64,000 bases of DNA from NCBI RefSeq assembly GCF_020102855.1, contig NZ_JADHZD010000001.1:372001-436000 (forward strand). Direction: 5' to 3'. The stretch is from Nocardioides lacusdianchii (GTDB lineage: Bacteria; Actinomycetota; Actinomycetes; Propionibacteriales; Nocardioidaceae). The first letter of the stretch is position 1; the number at the start of each line of letters is the position of its first letter. Below the pieces are notes generated by a model. It was not told the DNA's origin, ran no database searches, and saw nothing but the letters and a program-made list of their open reading frames with translations. This document shows, piece after piece, positions 53,733 to 63,426 of this stretch. Position numbers and translations under genes: made by a program.

Positions 53733-54524
53733 ATGTACGACCACCACTACGACCCCTTTCTCTGGCGCGAGCCCCGCGAGCGACTGCACGAGGGCGGCCG
53801 GCTCAGCCACCTCGTCTTCGTCGACGGACGGCTCGTCGATGCCTGGAGCGAGCGCGTCGAGGACAGCACGTACGCCGACGTGGCGCGACGCCACGACGAG
53901 GACCTGCGGCCCCCGGCCGTCCAGGCCCCGCCGCCGCTCCCGCACCACCAGCAGGCGCTGCGCTGGCTGGACTGCGTGGCCGGCAGCCGCGAGGAGCTGC
54001 TGGCGATGACCGGCTCCCCCGTCGCGCTGCCGCGCCTGCGCGACCACCTCGACCCGGTCGCCGACGAGGCGTGGCTGGTCGCCGACGAGCTGCTGGGCGA
54101 CCTGCGCGAGACACTGCTGCCCGCCGACCTGGCCGCGCCACTGCGGGAGTGCCTGCTGCTCGCCCGTGACCGGCTGCCCGAGCTCGCCGAGCGGATGACG
54201 CCCGCCCGGCTCGCGGGAGGCGTCGCCTGGGTCGTCGGCAAGGCCAACGCCGCCATCGGCCCGGAGGGGCCGATCACCCAGGTCCGGGTCGCCGACCTGC
54301 TCGGCACCACCTCGCTCAACGCGTGCGGCAACCAGGTCCTCGGACACGTACGCCGCCTCGGCTGGGACAGCGCCCGGCCGTGGTCGTGCGGTGCCCCGGC
54401 GCTGCTCGCGGTCGGTCGGGTCGAGCTGCTCGCGGCGTCGGTGCGTCGCGACCTGGTCGAGCTGCGCGACACGTCGCTGGCCGAGCAGGCGCGCGCCGAC
54501 ACAGCGCTCACGCCGGTCGGATGA
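53733..54524 (+). CDS. Hypothetical protein, C-terminal DUF6398-like domain
   Basis: This 263-residue soluble protein has a strong AGGAGG ribosome binding site before its ATG. The C-terminal third (AGGVAWVVGKANAAIG, then ITQVRVADLLGTTSLNACGNQV) resembles the cyclin-like helical domain of DUF6398/TFIIB-like proteins with a helix-turn-helix appearance. The N-terminal half is acidic and unrecognised. It converges with the methyltransferase gene, overlapping by 17 bases. DNA binding is possible. Confidence 0.65.
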   Translation: MYDHHYDPFLWREPRERLHEGGRLSHLVFVDGRLVDAWSERVEDSTYADVARRHDEDLRPPAVQAPPPLPHHQQALRWLDCVAGSREELLAMTGSPVALPRLRDHLDPVADEAWLVADELLGDLRETLLPADLAAPLRECLLLARDRLPELAERMTPARLAGGVAWVVGKANAAIGPEGPITQVRVADLLGTTSLNACGNQVLGHVRRLGWDSARPWSCGAPALLAVGRVELLAASVRRDLVELRDTSLAEQARADTALTPVG

Positions 54525-55992
54525 CCTCCAGGAAGCCCTCGCCGACGAGCTCGCGCACGACGGGGAGGTAGGTGCTCCGCAGCTTGTCGGCGTCGGTGTC
54601 GGTGAGCTGGGCGAGCGCCCCGAAGAGCTGGCCGACAGCCAGGTCGCCGTCGCACGCGCCGAGGAAGGCAGCCTCGACAGTGTCGGCGGTGCGGGCACGA
54701 CGGAAGCCGCGCTGCTGGCGCAGCACGATCGCCTCGGGGTCCTCCGCGCCCGGACGGCCGACCGTCTCCTGCTGCACGTCCTCGCGAGCACGCAACGAGG
54801 TACCCATCAGCGCCTCGTCGCTGAGGTCGCGCAGGTCGTCCACGGCGGTGCCCCAGTCGTGGATCGCCGGGCCGATGGGCTGCTCGACGTCGTAGCGCCA
54901 CTCGAGGAGCTCGTGGCGGCCGCTGGCCCCGGCGCCGAGTCGCACGTTGATCCAGCCGAACCCGATGCCCTCGATGCCGGTCTCCTCCAGCCAGGACAGC
55001 CAGGTGTCGTAGCGGCGGGCGTAGTCCGGTCCTCCGTGGTGGCCGCTGTCCTTGAGCCACAGCTCGACGTAGGACGCCGGGTCGAGGGTCTCGCGCTGAA
55101 CGACGAGGGCGTCGCAGTCGGCGCGCAGCCAGGATCCGAGGCGCTCGTCCCAGGGCCGGCCGTCGACGATCGACCAGTTGGCCAGGACCTGCAGCCAGCC
55201 GCCGTCGGTGAGGTGGTCGGGGCCGGTGCGCACGATGTGCTCGACCACGCGGTCGCCGGGCAGGCCGGAGTCGCGGTAGACCAGACGCTCGCCGGTCGCC
55301 GGTGAGATGACGAAGGGCGGGTTGGTGGCGATCAGGTCGAACTGCTCGCCGGCGACGGGCTCGAAGAAGGAGCCGTCGCGCACGTCGACGGAGACGTCGT
55401 TGAGCGCGGCGTTGAGGCGGGTCATCCACAGCGCACGGGCGTTGACATCGGTGGCGACGACGTGGCCCGCGTGGGCTGCGAGGTGCAGCGCCTGGACGCC
55501 GCACCCGGTGCCGAGGTCGAGGGCGCGACCGACGGGCTCGCGCATGGTGAGCTGGGCCAGGCTGGTGGACGCGCTCGAGATGCCGAGCACGTGGTCGGGG
55601 CCGACCGCGACCGGCGCGCCGTCGAGGCCGGGCGTCAGGTCGGAGACGATCCAGAGGTCACGATCCTCGGTGGCGTAGGGCCGGCAGTCCATCCGCGCGG
55701 CGACCTCGCCGACGCTCTGCTCGAGCAGCCCGGCGTTGCAGAGCCGGTCGACCAGGCCGGGCAGCGCCCGCTCCGCCTCGTCGCGCGCCACGGGGGTCTG
55801 GAGCAGGAAGAGCCGCACCAGCGTGTCGAGCGCCGAGCCCGACGACGTACGCCGCAGCGCGGGGAGCGTCTCGTTGCGACCGAGCGCGCGGTGCGCGTCC
55901 TCGCCGATCGCCTCGGCCACGCGGTCGTAGGTGAAGTCGGCGGCGAGCAGCGCCTCACGGAGCGGGGCGGCGAGGTCGAGGTCGTGGGGCAT
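54508..55992 (-). CDS. Class I SAM-dependent methyltransferase, DUF7059-type
   Basis: This 494-residue protein has an N-terminal helical domain (about residues 1-130, DUF7059-like), a central methyltransferase with motif I LDLGTGCGVQALHLA, and NPPF catalytic motif near residue 225. A C-terminal domain of about 200 residues follows. NPPF/Y marks N-methyltransferases such as HemK and RsmC. The substrate is unclear; rRNA or a protein is likely. The long C-terminal part is specific to actinobacteria. Confidence 0.85.
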   Translation of the reverse strand: MPHDLDLAAPLREALLAADFTYDRVAEAIGEDAHRALGRNETLPALRRTSSGSALDTLVRLFLLQTPVARDEAERALPGLVDRLCNAGLLEQSVGEVAARMDCRPYATEDRDLWIVSDLTPGLDGAPVAVGPDHVLGISSASTSLAQLTMREPVGRALDLGTGCGVQALHLAAHAGHVVATDVNARALWMTRLNAALNDVSVDVRDGSFFEPVAGEQFDLIATNPPFVISPATGERLVYRDSGLPGDRVVEHIVRTGPDHLTDGGWLQVLANWSIVDGRPWDERLGSWLRADCDALVVQRETLDPASYVELWLKDSGHHGGPDYARRYDTWLSWLEETGIEGIGFGWINVRLGAGASGRHELLEWRYDVEQPIGPAIHDWGTAVDDLRDLSDEALMGTSLRAREDVQQETVGRPGAEDPEAIVLRQQRGFRRARTADTVEAAFLGACDGDLAVGQLFGALAQLTDTDADKLRSTYLPVVRELVGEGFLEVIRPA

Positions 55993-56030
55993 GGCTCCAG
56001 CCTCCCAGACTGGCGTGCCACCATCGGCGG

Positions 56031-56924
56031 GTGCACGAGCGACCGCCCGACGTGACCGACGACGAGATCCTCGACCTGGTCCGCGCGGAGTGGGACGACC
56101 GCGCCGACGCCGTCGAGCACCTTCCCGTCGGCTGGGGCGCGCACCACTGGCGCGTCGAGGTCACCGGCGAGCCGACCCTCTTCCTGACCCTCGACATCGA
56201 CCTTCCGCGCCACACGCTCGCCAGCCTCGAGGCGGCGTACTCCTCCGCGGCCGCGCTCGACCTCGACTTCGTCTGGCCGTCGCTGCCGACCCGCAGAGGG
56301 GCGTACGTCGTCCCTCTCCGCTCACGGAAGGCCAGCGTGACCGGGTGGCTCGACGGGTCGCGCCCGGCCGAGTCGGTGGCCGAGCTGCCCGACCTGCTCG
56401 CCCGCCTGCACGCGGCTCAGCCTCCGCCCGGCGCCCGCACCTGGTCGACCGAGGTCGAGCCCCTGCTGGGCGACCGGCTCCGCGACCTGCTCCAGCAGGA
56501 CTGGTCCGGACCGCTCGGTCCCGCGGCACGCGAGCTGGTCGTCGAGCACCTGTCCCAGGTCGGCGGGTGGGCACGCGAGCACGAGCGCCTGCTCGCCCTT
56601 GCCGACCCGTCGCCGTACGTCGTCACGCACGGTGAGCCGCACGTGCGCAACCAGTGGGTCGCGCGCGGTCGGACGTGGCTGATCGACTGGGAGTCGCTGG
56701 TGCTCGCGCCGCGCGAGCGGGACCTCGCGACGCTGGTGCACGAGGGCCGCGACGTCGACCACGACCCTCGGATGCTGCGGCTCTTCGACCTCGAGTGGCG
56801 CCTCGGTGAGATCTGGTCGTTCGCCCAGTGGCTGCAGGGACCGCACGTCGGGGACGACGACGACCACACCGCGCTCGGCGGGCTCACCGAGGAGCTGACC
56901 CGGCCGCACTTCGGCGAGCGCTGA
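56031..56924 (+). CDS. Phosphotransferase family protein (APH-like kinase)
   Basis: This 297-residue protein has the APH/choline kinase fold. The catalytic loop reads THGEPHVRN, with Glu where most kinases have Asp, a variant seen in some spectinomycin/streptothricin-type relatives; the metal-binding loop is LIDWES. It starts at GTG 56031, 38 bases from the divergent methyltransferase. It could phosphorylate a small molecule. Antibiotic resistance is not shown. Confidence 0.82.
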   Translation: MHERPPDVTDDEILDLVRAEWDDRADAVEHLPVGWGAHHWRVEVTGEPTLFLTLDIDLPRHTLASLEAAYSSAAALDLDFVWPSLPTRRGAYVVPLRSRKASVTGWLDGSRPAESVAELPDLLARLHAAQPPPGARTWSTEVEPLLGDRLRDLLQQDWSGPLGPAARELVVEHLSQVGGWAREHERLLALADPSPYVVTHGEPHVRNQWVARGRTWLIDWESLVLAPRERDLATLVHEGRDVDHDPRMLRLFDLEWRLGEIWSFAQWLQGPHVGDDDDHTALGGLTEELTRPHFGER

Positions 56925-56941
56925 GGCGGGCTTCCCTACCA

Positions 56942-56987
56942 AAACTGGAGCCTCACCCCCGAAGTTTCGGGGGTGAGGCTCCAGTTT
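56942..56987. terminator. Perfect 22-bp hairpin, bidirectional terminator
   Basis: A 46-base inverted repeat with 22-base perfect arms and a 2-base loop lies between the convergent kinase and hppA genes. Arms begin AAACTGGAGCC and end GGCTCCAGTTT, so each strand ends in TTT after the stem. It should terminate transcription in both directions. Confidence 0.85.
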
Positions 56988-57003
56988 CCCCGGGTACCCG
57001 GGG
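56988..57003. repeat. 16-bp perfect palindrome next to the terminator
   Basis: CCCCGGGTACCCGGGG is a perfect self-complementary sequence immediately after the hairpin and 32 bases from the hppA stop. It may form a second stem that strengthens termination, or be a binding site. Confidence 0.6.
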
Positions 57004-57034
57004 ATCGCGACCGAGGGGGGCCGACGCCGAAGCG

Positions 57035-59368
57035 TCAGGCGTGGTCCGGGTGCGGGTGCGGGGTGAACGACGACGAGCCGGTGTTGTCACCGTCGTCGGC
57101 GATCGCCACCTCGCGCCGCTTGGAGACGATCACCGCGCCCGCGATGATCGCGACCGCGACGAGCGCGATCACGATGCGGAGCACGTCGTTCTGGTCGTCA
57201 CCGACGCTCAGGGAGACGACCGCGCTCGCGATGAGCAGCGAGACGAGGTTCATCACCTTGATCAGCGGGTTGATGGCCGGGCCGGCGGTGTCCTTGAACG
57301 GGTCACCGACGGTGTCACCGATGATGGTCGCCTCGTGGGCCGACGAGCCCTTGCCACCGTGGTGGCCGTCCTCGACCAGCTTCTTGGCGTTGTCCCACGC
57401 GCCACCCGCGTTGGCCAGGAAGACGGCCATCAGGGTGCCGGTGCCGATGGCGCCGGCGAGGAAGCCGGCCAGGGCGGTCGCACCGAGGCCGAAGCCCACG
57501 GCGATCGGCGCCAGGACGGCGAGGATGCCGGGCGTCACGAGCTCGCGCAGCGAGTCCTTGGTGACGATGTCGACGACCTTGCCGTACTCCGGACGACCGG
57601 TGCCCTCCATGATCCCGGGGATCTCGCGGAACTGGCGGCGGACCTCCATCACGACCGCCCCGGCAGCGCGGGCGACCGCGTTGATGGCGAGGCCGGAGAA
57701 GAGGAACACCACGGCCGCACCGAGCAGCACGCCGACGATGACCGCCGGGTTGAAGACGCTGAAGTCCAGCAGGTAGGCCTCGTCGAGGCCGACATTGGCC
57801 TCGGCGAGCGACTCGAACACCGAGGTGGCGTAGGAGCCGAACAGCGCCGTCGCGGCAAGCACCGCCGTGGCGATCGCGATGCCCTTGGTGATGGCCTTCG
57901 TGGTGTTGCCGACCGCGTCGAGCTCGGTGAGGATCTGCGCGCCCTCGGGGCTGACGTCGCCCGACATCTCGGCGATGCCCTGCGCGTTGTCGGAGACCGG
58001 GCCGAAGGTGTCCATCGCGACGATGACGCCGACGGTGGTCAGCAGGCCGCAGCCGGCCAGGGCCACGGCGAACAGCGACACCGTGAGAGCGGCGCCACCG
58101 AGGAGGTAGGCACCAAAGACCGCGGCGCCGATGACGAGGGTCGTGTAGACCGCCGACTCGAAGCCGACCGAGAGGCCGGACAGGATGACGGTGGCCGGGC
58201 CGGTGATCGAGGTCTTGCCGACGTCCTTGACGGGGCGGTACTCGGTGCCGGTGTAGTAGCCGGTGAGGGCCAGGATGCCCGCGGACATCACGATGCCGAT
58301 GACCACTGCGGAGGCGGCGATGAACCGGGGGTCACCCTCGGCGCCGGTGAGGTCGGCGGCGATGTTGGTGAACTCGGAGAAGCTGCTCGGCAGGTAGAGG
58401 TAGGACAGCACGACGCTCGCCACGGCCGCGATGCCCGAGGAGATGTAGAACGACTTGTTGATCGTCGTCAGGCCGTTCTCGTCGGCCTTGGGCTTGGTCA
58501 GGTAGACGCCCGCGACCGCGGTGAGGGCACCGATGGCCGGGATCAGCAGCGGGAACACGAGGCCCTTGTCGCCGAAGGCCTGCGAGCCGAGGATCAGCGC
58601 GGCGACCAGCGTGACGGCGTACGACTCGAAGAGGTCGGCAGCCATGCCGGCACAGTCACCGACGTTGTCGCCCACGTTGTCGGCGATGGTCGCGGCGTTG
58701 CGCGGGTCGTCCTCGGGGATTCCCTGCTCGACCTTGCCGACCAGGTCGGCGCCGACGTCGGCGGCCTTGGTGAAGATGCCGCCGCCGACGCGCATGAACA
58801 TGGCGAGCAGCGCCGCACCGAAGCCGAAGCCCTCGAGCACCTCGGGCGCAGAGGCCTGGAAGAACAGCACGACGAGGCTGGCACCCAGCAGGCCGAGGCC
58901 AACGGTCAGCATGCCGACCATCGCGCCGGTGCGCAGGCCGATCGTCATGGCCGGCTCGCGGCCGGTGGACTCGGCAGCTGCCGCGACGCGCAGGTTGGCG
59001 CGCACGGCGAGGTTCATCCCGAGATAGCCCACGGCTGCCGAGAAGCCGGCGCCGACGATGAAGAACACCGAGCGGAAGATGCGCACGGTCATGTCGTCGG
59101 CCGGCAGCACGAGCAGCGCGAAGAACGCGATCGCCGCGAAGATGGCAAGGGTCCGGAACTGCCGGGTCAGGTAGGCGTTGGCGCCTTCCTGCACGGCCTG
59201 GGCGATGGTCTTCATGCTGTCGGTGCCTTCGCCGGCGGCCAGCACCTGGGACCTGAACATCGCGGCCATCCCGAGCGCGCCGAGCGCGATCAGGGCGACG
59301 ACGACGACCAGGACCAAGTTGCTGCCTTCGAGCTCCGGCTTCACGACCGCGGGCAGGATCCCCGTCAT
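57035..59368 (-). CDS. hppA: K+-insensitive pyrophosphate-energised proton pump
   Basis: This 777-residue membrane pyrophosphatase couples PPi hydrolysis to H+ export. It has about 16 membrane helices, the substrate-binding motif DVGADLVGKVE and the acidic block DNVGDNVGDCAGMAADLFES. The segment GNTTKAITKG carries Lys at the position that makes these pumps K+-independent (A to K). In Streptomyces hppA is also next to bldG. A perfect hairpin follows the stop. Confidence 0.95.
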   Translation of the reverse strand: MTGILPAVVKPELEGSNLVLVVVVALIALGALGMAAMFRSQVLAAGEGTDSMKTIAQAVQEGANAYLTRQFRTLAIFAAIAFFALLVLPADDMTVRIFRSVFFIVGAGFSAAVGYLGMNLAVRANLRVAAAAESTGREPAMTIGLRTGAMVGMLTVGLGLLGASLVVLFFQASAPEVLEGFGFGAALLAMFMRVGGGIFTKAADVGADLVGKVEQGIPEDDPRNAATIADNVGDNVGDCAGMAADLFESYAVTLVAALILGSQAFGDKGLVFPLLIPAIGALTAVAGVYLTKPKADENGLTTINKSFYISSGIAAVASVVLSYLYLPSSFSEFTNIAADLTGAEGDPRFIAASAVVIGIVMSAGILALTGYYTGTEYRPVKDVGKTSITGPATVILSGLSVGFESAVYTTLVIGAAVFGAYLLGGAALTVSLFAVALAGCGLLTTVGVIVAMDTFGPVSDNAQGIAEMSGDVSPEGAQILTELDAVGNTTKAITKGIAIATAVLAATALFGSYATSVFESLAEANVGLDEAYLLDFSVFNPAVIVGVLLGAAVVFLFSGLAINAVARAAGAVVMEVRRQFREIPGIMEGTGRPEYGKVVDIVTKDSLRELVTPGILAVLAPIAVGFGLGATALAGFLAGAIGTGTLMAVFLANAGGAWDNAKKLVEDGHHGGKGSSAHEATIIGDTVGDPFKDTAGPAINPLIKVMNLVSLLIASAVVSLSVGDDQNDVLRIVIALVAVAIIAGAVIVSKRREVAIADDGDNTGSSSFTPHPHPDHA

Positions 59369-59489
59369 GCGCGTCCTCCTAGGACTGTGAACGTCAACCT
59401 CGAACGCGCCGGAGTCTACGCAGACGTGACCCAGATCACGTGGCGGCGTGACCTACGCCACACCGGGCGACCAGACCGGCGCACGACAA

Positions 59490-59515
59490 ACCCCTCCGAA
59501 CCTGCTCGGAGGGGT
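59490..59515 (-). terminator. Intrinsic terminator of bldG
   Basis: Perfect 10-base arms (ACCCCTCCGA and TCGGAGGGGT) around a 6-base loop lie 23 bases beyond the bldG stop. On the minus strand they are followed by TTGTC, a short T-rich run. This suggests bldG is a single-gene transcript. Confidence 0.8.
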
Positions 59516-59538
59516 GAGGTGGAGCGGCGCAAGAAGCG

Positions 59539-59874
59539 TCAGGCGCCGGGCGCGAGGCCGACGGCGTCGTGGATGACGAAGACCTTGGCCAGGCCGGTGA
59601 TGCGGAAGATCTTGAGCAGGCGCTCCTGGGTGCAGACCAGGTCGAGCGACCCGTCGTGGGCGCGGACCTTCTTCAGCCCCCCGACCAGCACACCGAGGCC
59701 GGTGGAGTCGAGGAACTCGACGGCCTCGAGGTCGATGACGATGTCGTAGGTGCCGGCGCCGACGAGGTCGGTGATGCAGTCGCGCAGCTTGGGTGCGGTG
59801 TAGACGTCGATCTCCCCGCCGACGGCCACGACGGCGCGGCCGTCCACCTCGCGCGTAGCAAGGGTGAGATCCAC
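59539..59874 (-). CDS. bldG: STAS-domain anti-sigma factor antagonist, BldG-like
   Basis: This 111-residue STAS protein is very close to Streptomyces BldG ([13 protein letters not shown], then [12 protein letters not shown], then [12 protein letters not shown]). The phosphorylated Ser is residue 57, in FLDSTG. Unphosphorylated STAS proteins free a sigma factor from its kinase anti-sigma factor. The GTG at 59874 has GGAG 6 bases upstream. In Streptomyces an anti-sigma kinase gene (SCO3548) follows bldG; here hppA is next, with an intrinsic terminator between. Confidence 0.92.
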   Translation of the reverse strand: MDLTLATREVDGRAVVAVGGEIDVYTAPKLRDCITDLVGAGTYDIVIDLEAVEFLDSTGLGVLVGGLKKVRAHDGSLDLVCTQERLLKIFRITGLAKVFVIHDAVGLAPGA

Positions 59875-60051
59875 GACTGCTCCCCGGTCCCCGAACTCGT
59901 TCGGACAGTGCGTCTGCGGGCACGCGAGTGCCCCTTGTTCTTTCCGGGTGGTATCAAACCACGAGTCACAAGGGTTGCGCAGGAGTCCCCGGCACTTGGG
60001 AACGGGCCACGCGCACCGCTCACCGTCGCAGGCGTTTGCCAGACTGCGTGG

Positions 60052-62394
60052 GTGAGCCACTCCCCAGTCCGCGCGCTGCCCTCGGTCGACGCGCTGGTCC
60101 GACGGCTGACGGGGGTGCCGGGGCGTGAGGAGCGGCTGCAGCACCTCGAGGTGCTGCCGGCCCGTGAGGCGGTCCACGAGGACTGGCCGGACTGGGTGCC
60201 CGACGACGTACGCGGCGCCTTCGCCGCCCAGGGCGTGGCCCGTCCGTGGCGCCACCAGGTCGTCGCCGCCGACGCCGCGCACGCCGGCGACCACGTCATC
60301 GTCGCCACCGGGACCGCGTCCGGGAAGTCGCTGGCCTACCAGGTGCCGGGCCTGTCGGCGATCCGCGCGGCCCGCGGCCCCCGCGGCGAGCGGGGCGCCT
60401 CGGTGCTCTACCTCGCGCCGACCAAGGCGCTGGCGCACGACCAGCTCGCCGGCCTGGAGTCGCTGCGCCTCGACGTACGCCTCTCCGCGCACGACGGCGA
60501 CAGCTCGCGCGAGGAGCGGGACTGGACCCGCGACCACGCGGAGTACGTCCTGACGAACCCCGACATGCTGCACCGCTCACTGCTCCCCTCGCACCACCGC
60601 TGGGCGCGGCTGCTCGGGTCGGTGAAGTACGTCGTGGTCGACGAGTGCCACCACTACCGCGGGGTCTTCGGCGCGCACGTCTCCCACGTGCTGCGGCGCC
60701 TGCGACGCGTGTGCGCGATGTACGGCGCGCACCCGACCTTCGTGCTCGCCTCGGCCACTGTCGCGCAGCCGGAGGTGACCGCGTCGCGGTTGACCGGGCT
60801 CGACGTCGTCGCGCTGACCCGCGACGACTCGCCGCGCGGCAGGGTGTCGCTGCTCCTGTGGGAGCCGCCCTTCACCTCGCACGCCGGGGAGAACGGCGCC
60901 CCCGTGCGGCGCGCCGCGTCGTCGGAGGTCGCCGACCTGTTGGCCGACCTCGTCGCCGAGGACGTGCGCACCCTGGCCTTCATCCGCTCGCGCCGCGGCG
61001 CCGAGCAGGTGGCATCGACCGCCGCCGAGCTGCTCGCCGAGGTCGACCCGTCGCTGCCGGGACGCGTCGCGGCCTACCGCGGCGGCTACCTACCGGAGGA
61101 GCGCCGGGCACTGGAGTCGGCGCTGCGACGCGGCGACCTCGTCGGGCTCGCCGCCACCAACGCGCTCGAGCTCGGCATCGACATCAGCGGCCTCGACGCG
61201 GTCCTGATCGCCGGCTTCCCCGGCACCCGTGCGGCCTTCTGGCAACAGGTCGGGCGCGCCGGCCGCGGCGCGCAGGACGCGCTCGGCGTGCTGGTGGCCA
61301 AGGACGACCCGCTCGACACCTACCTCGTCACCCACCCCGAGATGCTCATCGGGGCGCCGGTCGAGGCGTCGGTCTTCGACCCGTCCAACCCGCACGTCAT
61401 GGGCCCGCACCTGTGCGCGGCGGCGCAGGAGGCGCCCCTCACCGAGGTGGACCTGCCGCTCTTCGGGACGACGGCACGCGAGGTCCTGGACCGGCTCGTC
61501 GAGCTCGGACTCCTGCGGCGGCGCCCGCGCGGCTGGTTCTGGACCGACTCCGGACGCGCGGCCGACCTCGCCGACATCCGCTCGGCGGGCGGGTCGCCGG
61601 TGCAGCTGGTCGAGGCCGACACGGGCCGTGTGGTCGGCACGGTCGACGCCGGTGGCGCGCACAACCAGGCGCACCCGGGCGCGGTCTACGTCCACCAGGG
61701 CGAGACCTGGCTGGTCGAGGAGCTCGACCTCGAGCACCACGTTGCGACGATGCGGCGCGACGAGCCGGCGTACAGCACCACGGCGCGCGAGACCACCGAC
61801 ATCAGCATCGTCGCCACCCACGAGCGCCGGTCGTGGGGCGGCTGCGAGCTCGCGCTCGGCGAGGTCGACGTGTCTCACCAGGTCGTGTCCTTCCTCAAGC
61901 GTCGCCAGCCCGGCGGGGAGGTGCTCGCCGAGGAGCCGCTCGACCTGCCCGAGCGGACCTTGCGCACGAGCGCCGTCTGGTGGACGGTCCCCGACGACGT
62001 GGTCACCGAGTCGGGCGTCCCGATGCTCGACGTGCCGGGCGCGGCGCACGCCGCCGAGCACTGCTCGATCGGCCTCCTCCCCCTCTTCGCCACGTGCGAC
62101 CGGTGGGACATCGGCGGGGTCTCGACCGCCCGCCACGCCGACACGGGCCTGCTCACCGTCTTCGTGTACGACGGCCACCCGGGCGGCGCGGGTTTCGCCG
62201 AGCGGGGCTTCCGCACCGCGGTGGCGTGGTTGTCGGCCACCCGCGAGGCGATCGCGAGCTGCGAGTGCGCGAGCGGGTGCCCGTCGTGCATCCAGTCACC
62301 GAAGTGCGGCAACCAGAACAACCCCCTCGACAAGCCCGGCGCCATCGCCCTGCTGGACGCCCTCCTCGCGGGTGCACCCCGCGAGGGGGAATGA
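60052..62394 (+). CDS. DEAD/DEAH-box helicase with DUF1998 zinc region (Hrq1-like)
   Basis: This 780-residue superfamily 2 helicase has Walker A in GTASGKS (GKS at 91-93), a DECH box in [10 protein letters not shown], a SAT motif in [10 protein letters not shown] and the C-terminal helicase domain (QVGRAGRG). The last part has a four-cysteine zinc cluster [10 protein letters not shown]...KC (DUF1998). Hrq1-like proteins are 3'-5' helicases linked to DNA repair; the M. tuberculosis homologue near the Tad genes is Rv3649. Start GTG at 60052 fits the family. It is divergent from bldG, across 177 bases. Confidence 0.92.
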   Translation: MSHSPVRALPSVDALVRRLTGVPGREERLQHLEVLPAREAVHEDWPDWVPDDVRGAFAAQGVARPWRHQVVAADAAHAGDHVIVATGTASGKSLAYQVPGLSAIRAARGPRGERGASVLYLAPTKALAHDQLAGLESLRLDVRLSAHDGDSSREERDWTRDHAEYVLTNPDMLHRSLLPSHHRWARLLGSVKYVVVDECHHYRGVFGAHVSHVLRRLRRVCAMYGAHPTFVLASATVAQPEVTASRLTGLDVVALTRDDSPRGRVSLLLWEPPFTSHAGENGAPVRRAASSEVADLLADLVAEDVRTLAFIRSRRGAEQVASTAAELLAEVDPSLPGRVAAYRGGYLPEERRALESALRRGDLVGLAATNALELGIDISGLDAVLIAGFPGTRAAFWQQVGRAGRGAQDALGVLVAKDDPLDTYLVTHPEMLIGAPVEASVFDPSNPHVMGPHLCAAAQEAPLTEVDLPLFGTTAREVLDRLVELGLLRRRPRGWFWTDSGRAADLADIRSAGGSPVQLVEADTGRVVGTVDAGGAHNQAHPGAVYVHQGETWLVEELDLEHHVATMRRDEPAYSTTARETTDISIVATHERRSWGGCELALGEVDVSHQVVSFLKRRQPGGEVLAEEPLDLPERTLRTSAVWWTVPDDVVTESGVPMLDVPGAAHAAEHCSIGLLPLFATCDRWDIGGVSTARHADTGLLTVFVYDGHPGGAGFAERGFRTAVAWLSATREAIASCECASGCPSCIQSPKCGNQNNPLDKPGAIALLDALLAGAPREGE

Positions 62395-62409
62395 CGCTAG
62401 ATTCGGCAC

Positions 62410-62715
62410 ATGGTGATCCTCGGTCTTGGCCTGCTGATCCTCGGCGGCATCGCGATCCTCTCCGCCGTCTTCGTCAGCGAGCCCGGGTCGGGTGGTGAGC
62501 TGCTCGGTTTCGACGTGACCACGCTCGAGTCCTTCTTCGTCGGCGTCGCCGCGGGCGCGGCCATCCTGTGGGGCTTCTCGATCCTCAAGTGGGGCACCCG
62601 TCGCAGCCTCGCGCACCGCAAGGAACGCAAGGAGCTGACCGAGCTCAACGCGAAGCTCGAGCGGGTCGAGGCCGAGCGCCGGTCGGACGACCCCGAGCGC
62701 CGCGACGCCGTCTGA
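62410..62715 (+). CDS. Small membrane protein with charged helix
   Basis: This 101-residue protein has two hydrophobic helices (about residues 2-22 and 40-60) and a C-terminal charged coiled-coil-like helix (about 65-92, HRKERKELTELNAKLERVEAE). The layout resembles small actinobacterial proteins of unknown role. It starts 16 bases after the helicase stop and may be in its transcript. It converges with the pilin cluster after 4 bases. Confidence 0.7.
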   Translation: MVILGLGLLILGGIAILSAVFVSEPGSGGELLGFDVTTLESFFVGVAAGAAILWGFSILKWGTRRSLAHRKERKELTELNAKLERVEAERRSDDPERRDAV

Positions 62716-62719
62716 GGGC

Positions 62720-63067
62720 CTAGCCAGGACCGGCCCTCGCCTCCGCGCTCACCCGCACGTCACGCCACGGGACCCGCGGTCCGGGCACCGAGACGGTGAC
62801 CGTGACCTCGCGCCCGACCACCTGGCACCGGTCGAGGGAGGCCGCGTTGGCCGCCGCGACCCGGGCGGCCGCGTCGCACCCCGTCGCCGGGTCGTCGGCC
62901 CCTCCGAGGGCGGCCAGGTCGGCAGCCGCCTGCGCCTGACGCTGCGCGGTCACCAGGCCTCCGACGGCGGCGAGCCCCGCTGCGACGAACATCAGCACCC
63001 CCGCCATCGCCACCACCAGGACCGTCGCGGCACCGTCGTCGCGGCGCGACCGACCCGCCGCGCTCAC
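62720..63067 (-). CDS. TadE-like minor pilin/secreted protein (Rv3654c family)
   Basis: This 115-residue protein has a single N-terminal membrane helix (AATVLVVAMAGVLMFVAAGLAAVGG) after a short basic leader, and a cysteine-containing mature part. It matches the Rv3654c family of pseudopilin-like proteins found in actinobacterial Tad clusters. The start overlaps the TadE gene (ATGA). The product should sit in the membrane or be exported through the Tad machine. Confidence 0.82.
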   Translation of the reverse strand: MSAAGRSRRDDGAATVLVVAMAGVLMFVAAGLAAVGGLVTAQRQAQAAADLAALGGADDPATGCDAAARVAAANAASLDRCQVVGREVTVTVSVPGPRVPWRDVRVSAEARAGPG

Positions 63068-63426
63068 GACGCCTCGGCCAGCGCGACCGCGTGGGCCGAC
63101 ACCGTGACACCCGGCAGCGCGCCGAGCAGCCCTCCCGGGCCGGCCACCCGGACGCTCGTGGTGACCTCGACCTGACCGGCCCCTTCGTCCACGCTCACCC
63201 GGGCCCCGTCGGGGGCGATGCGGAGCGCCACCGCGCGAGCCGAGGAGACGTCGTCACCCCGCGCCACCGCGCGCGCCGCCTCCCGCGAGGCGTCGATGAC
63301 CCGCACCTGGGCCGCGCCGAGCGCCAGCATCCACACCAGCCCGGCGGTCAGCGCGACGAGCAGCGGGATGCCGAGGGCGAGCTCGGCGGTGGCCGCTCCC
63401 CGCTCGCGCCGAGCCCGCCTGCCCAT
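63064..63426 (-). CDS. TadE family minor pilin
   Basis: This 120-residue protein has the TadE-type leader ERGAATAELALGIPLL with a prepilin-like hydrophobic helix (about residues 15-40). It is the Rv3655c position in the M. tuberculosis Tad locus. The adjacent DUF4244 gene ends by overlapping its start by one base. It should be processed and form part of the pilus or its tip. Confidence 0.88.
   Translation of the reverse strand: MGRRARRERGAATAELALGIPLLVALTAGLVWMLALGAAQVRVIDASREAARAVARGDDVSSARAVALRIAPDGARVSVDEGAGQVEVTTSVRVAGPGGLLGALPGVTVSAHAVALAEAS

Noticed and set aside
56828-59749. Open frame of 973 codons opposite hppA
   Set aside because: It mirrors the pyrophosphatase gene and crosses the perfect hairpin and the bldG terminator, which no real gene would be expected to do.
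59569-60051. Upstream extension of the helicase frame
   Set aside because: The frame is open from 59569, but this stretch is antisense to bldG and has no helicase similarity. The GTG at 60052 fits the family.
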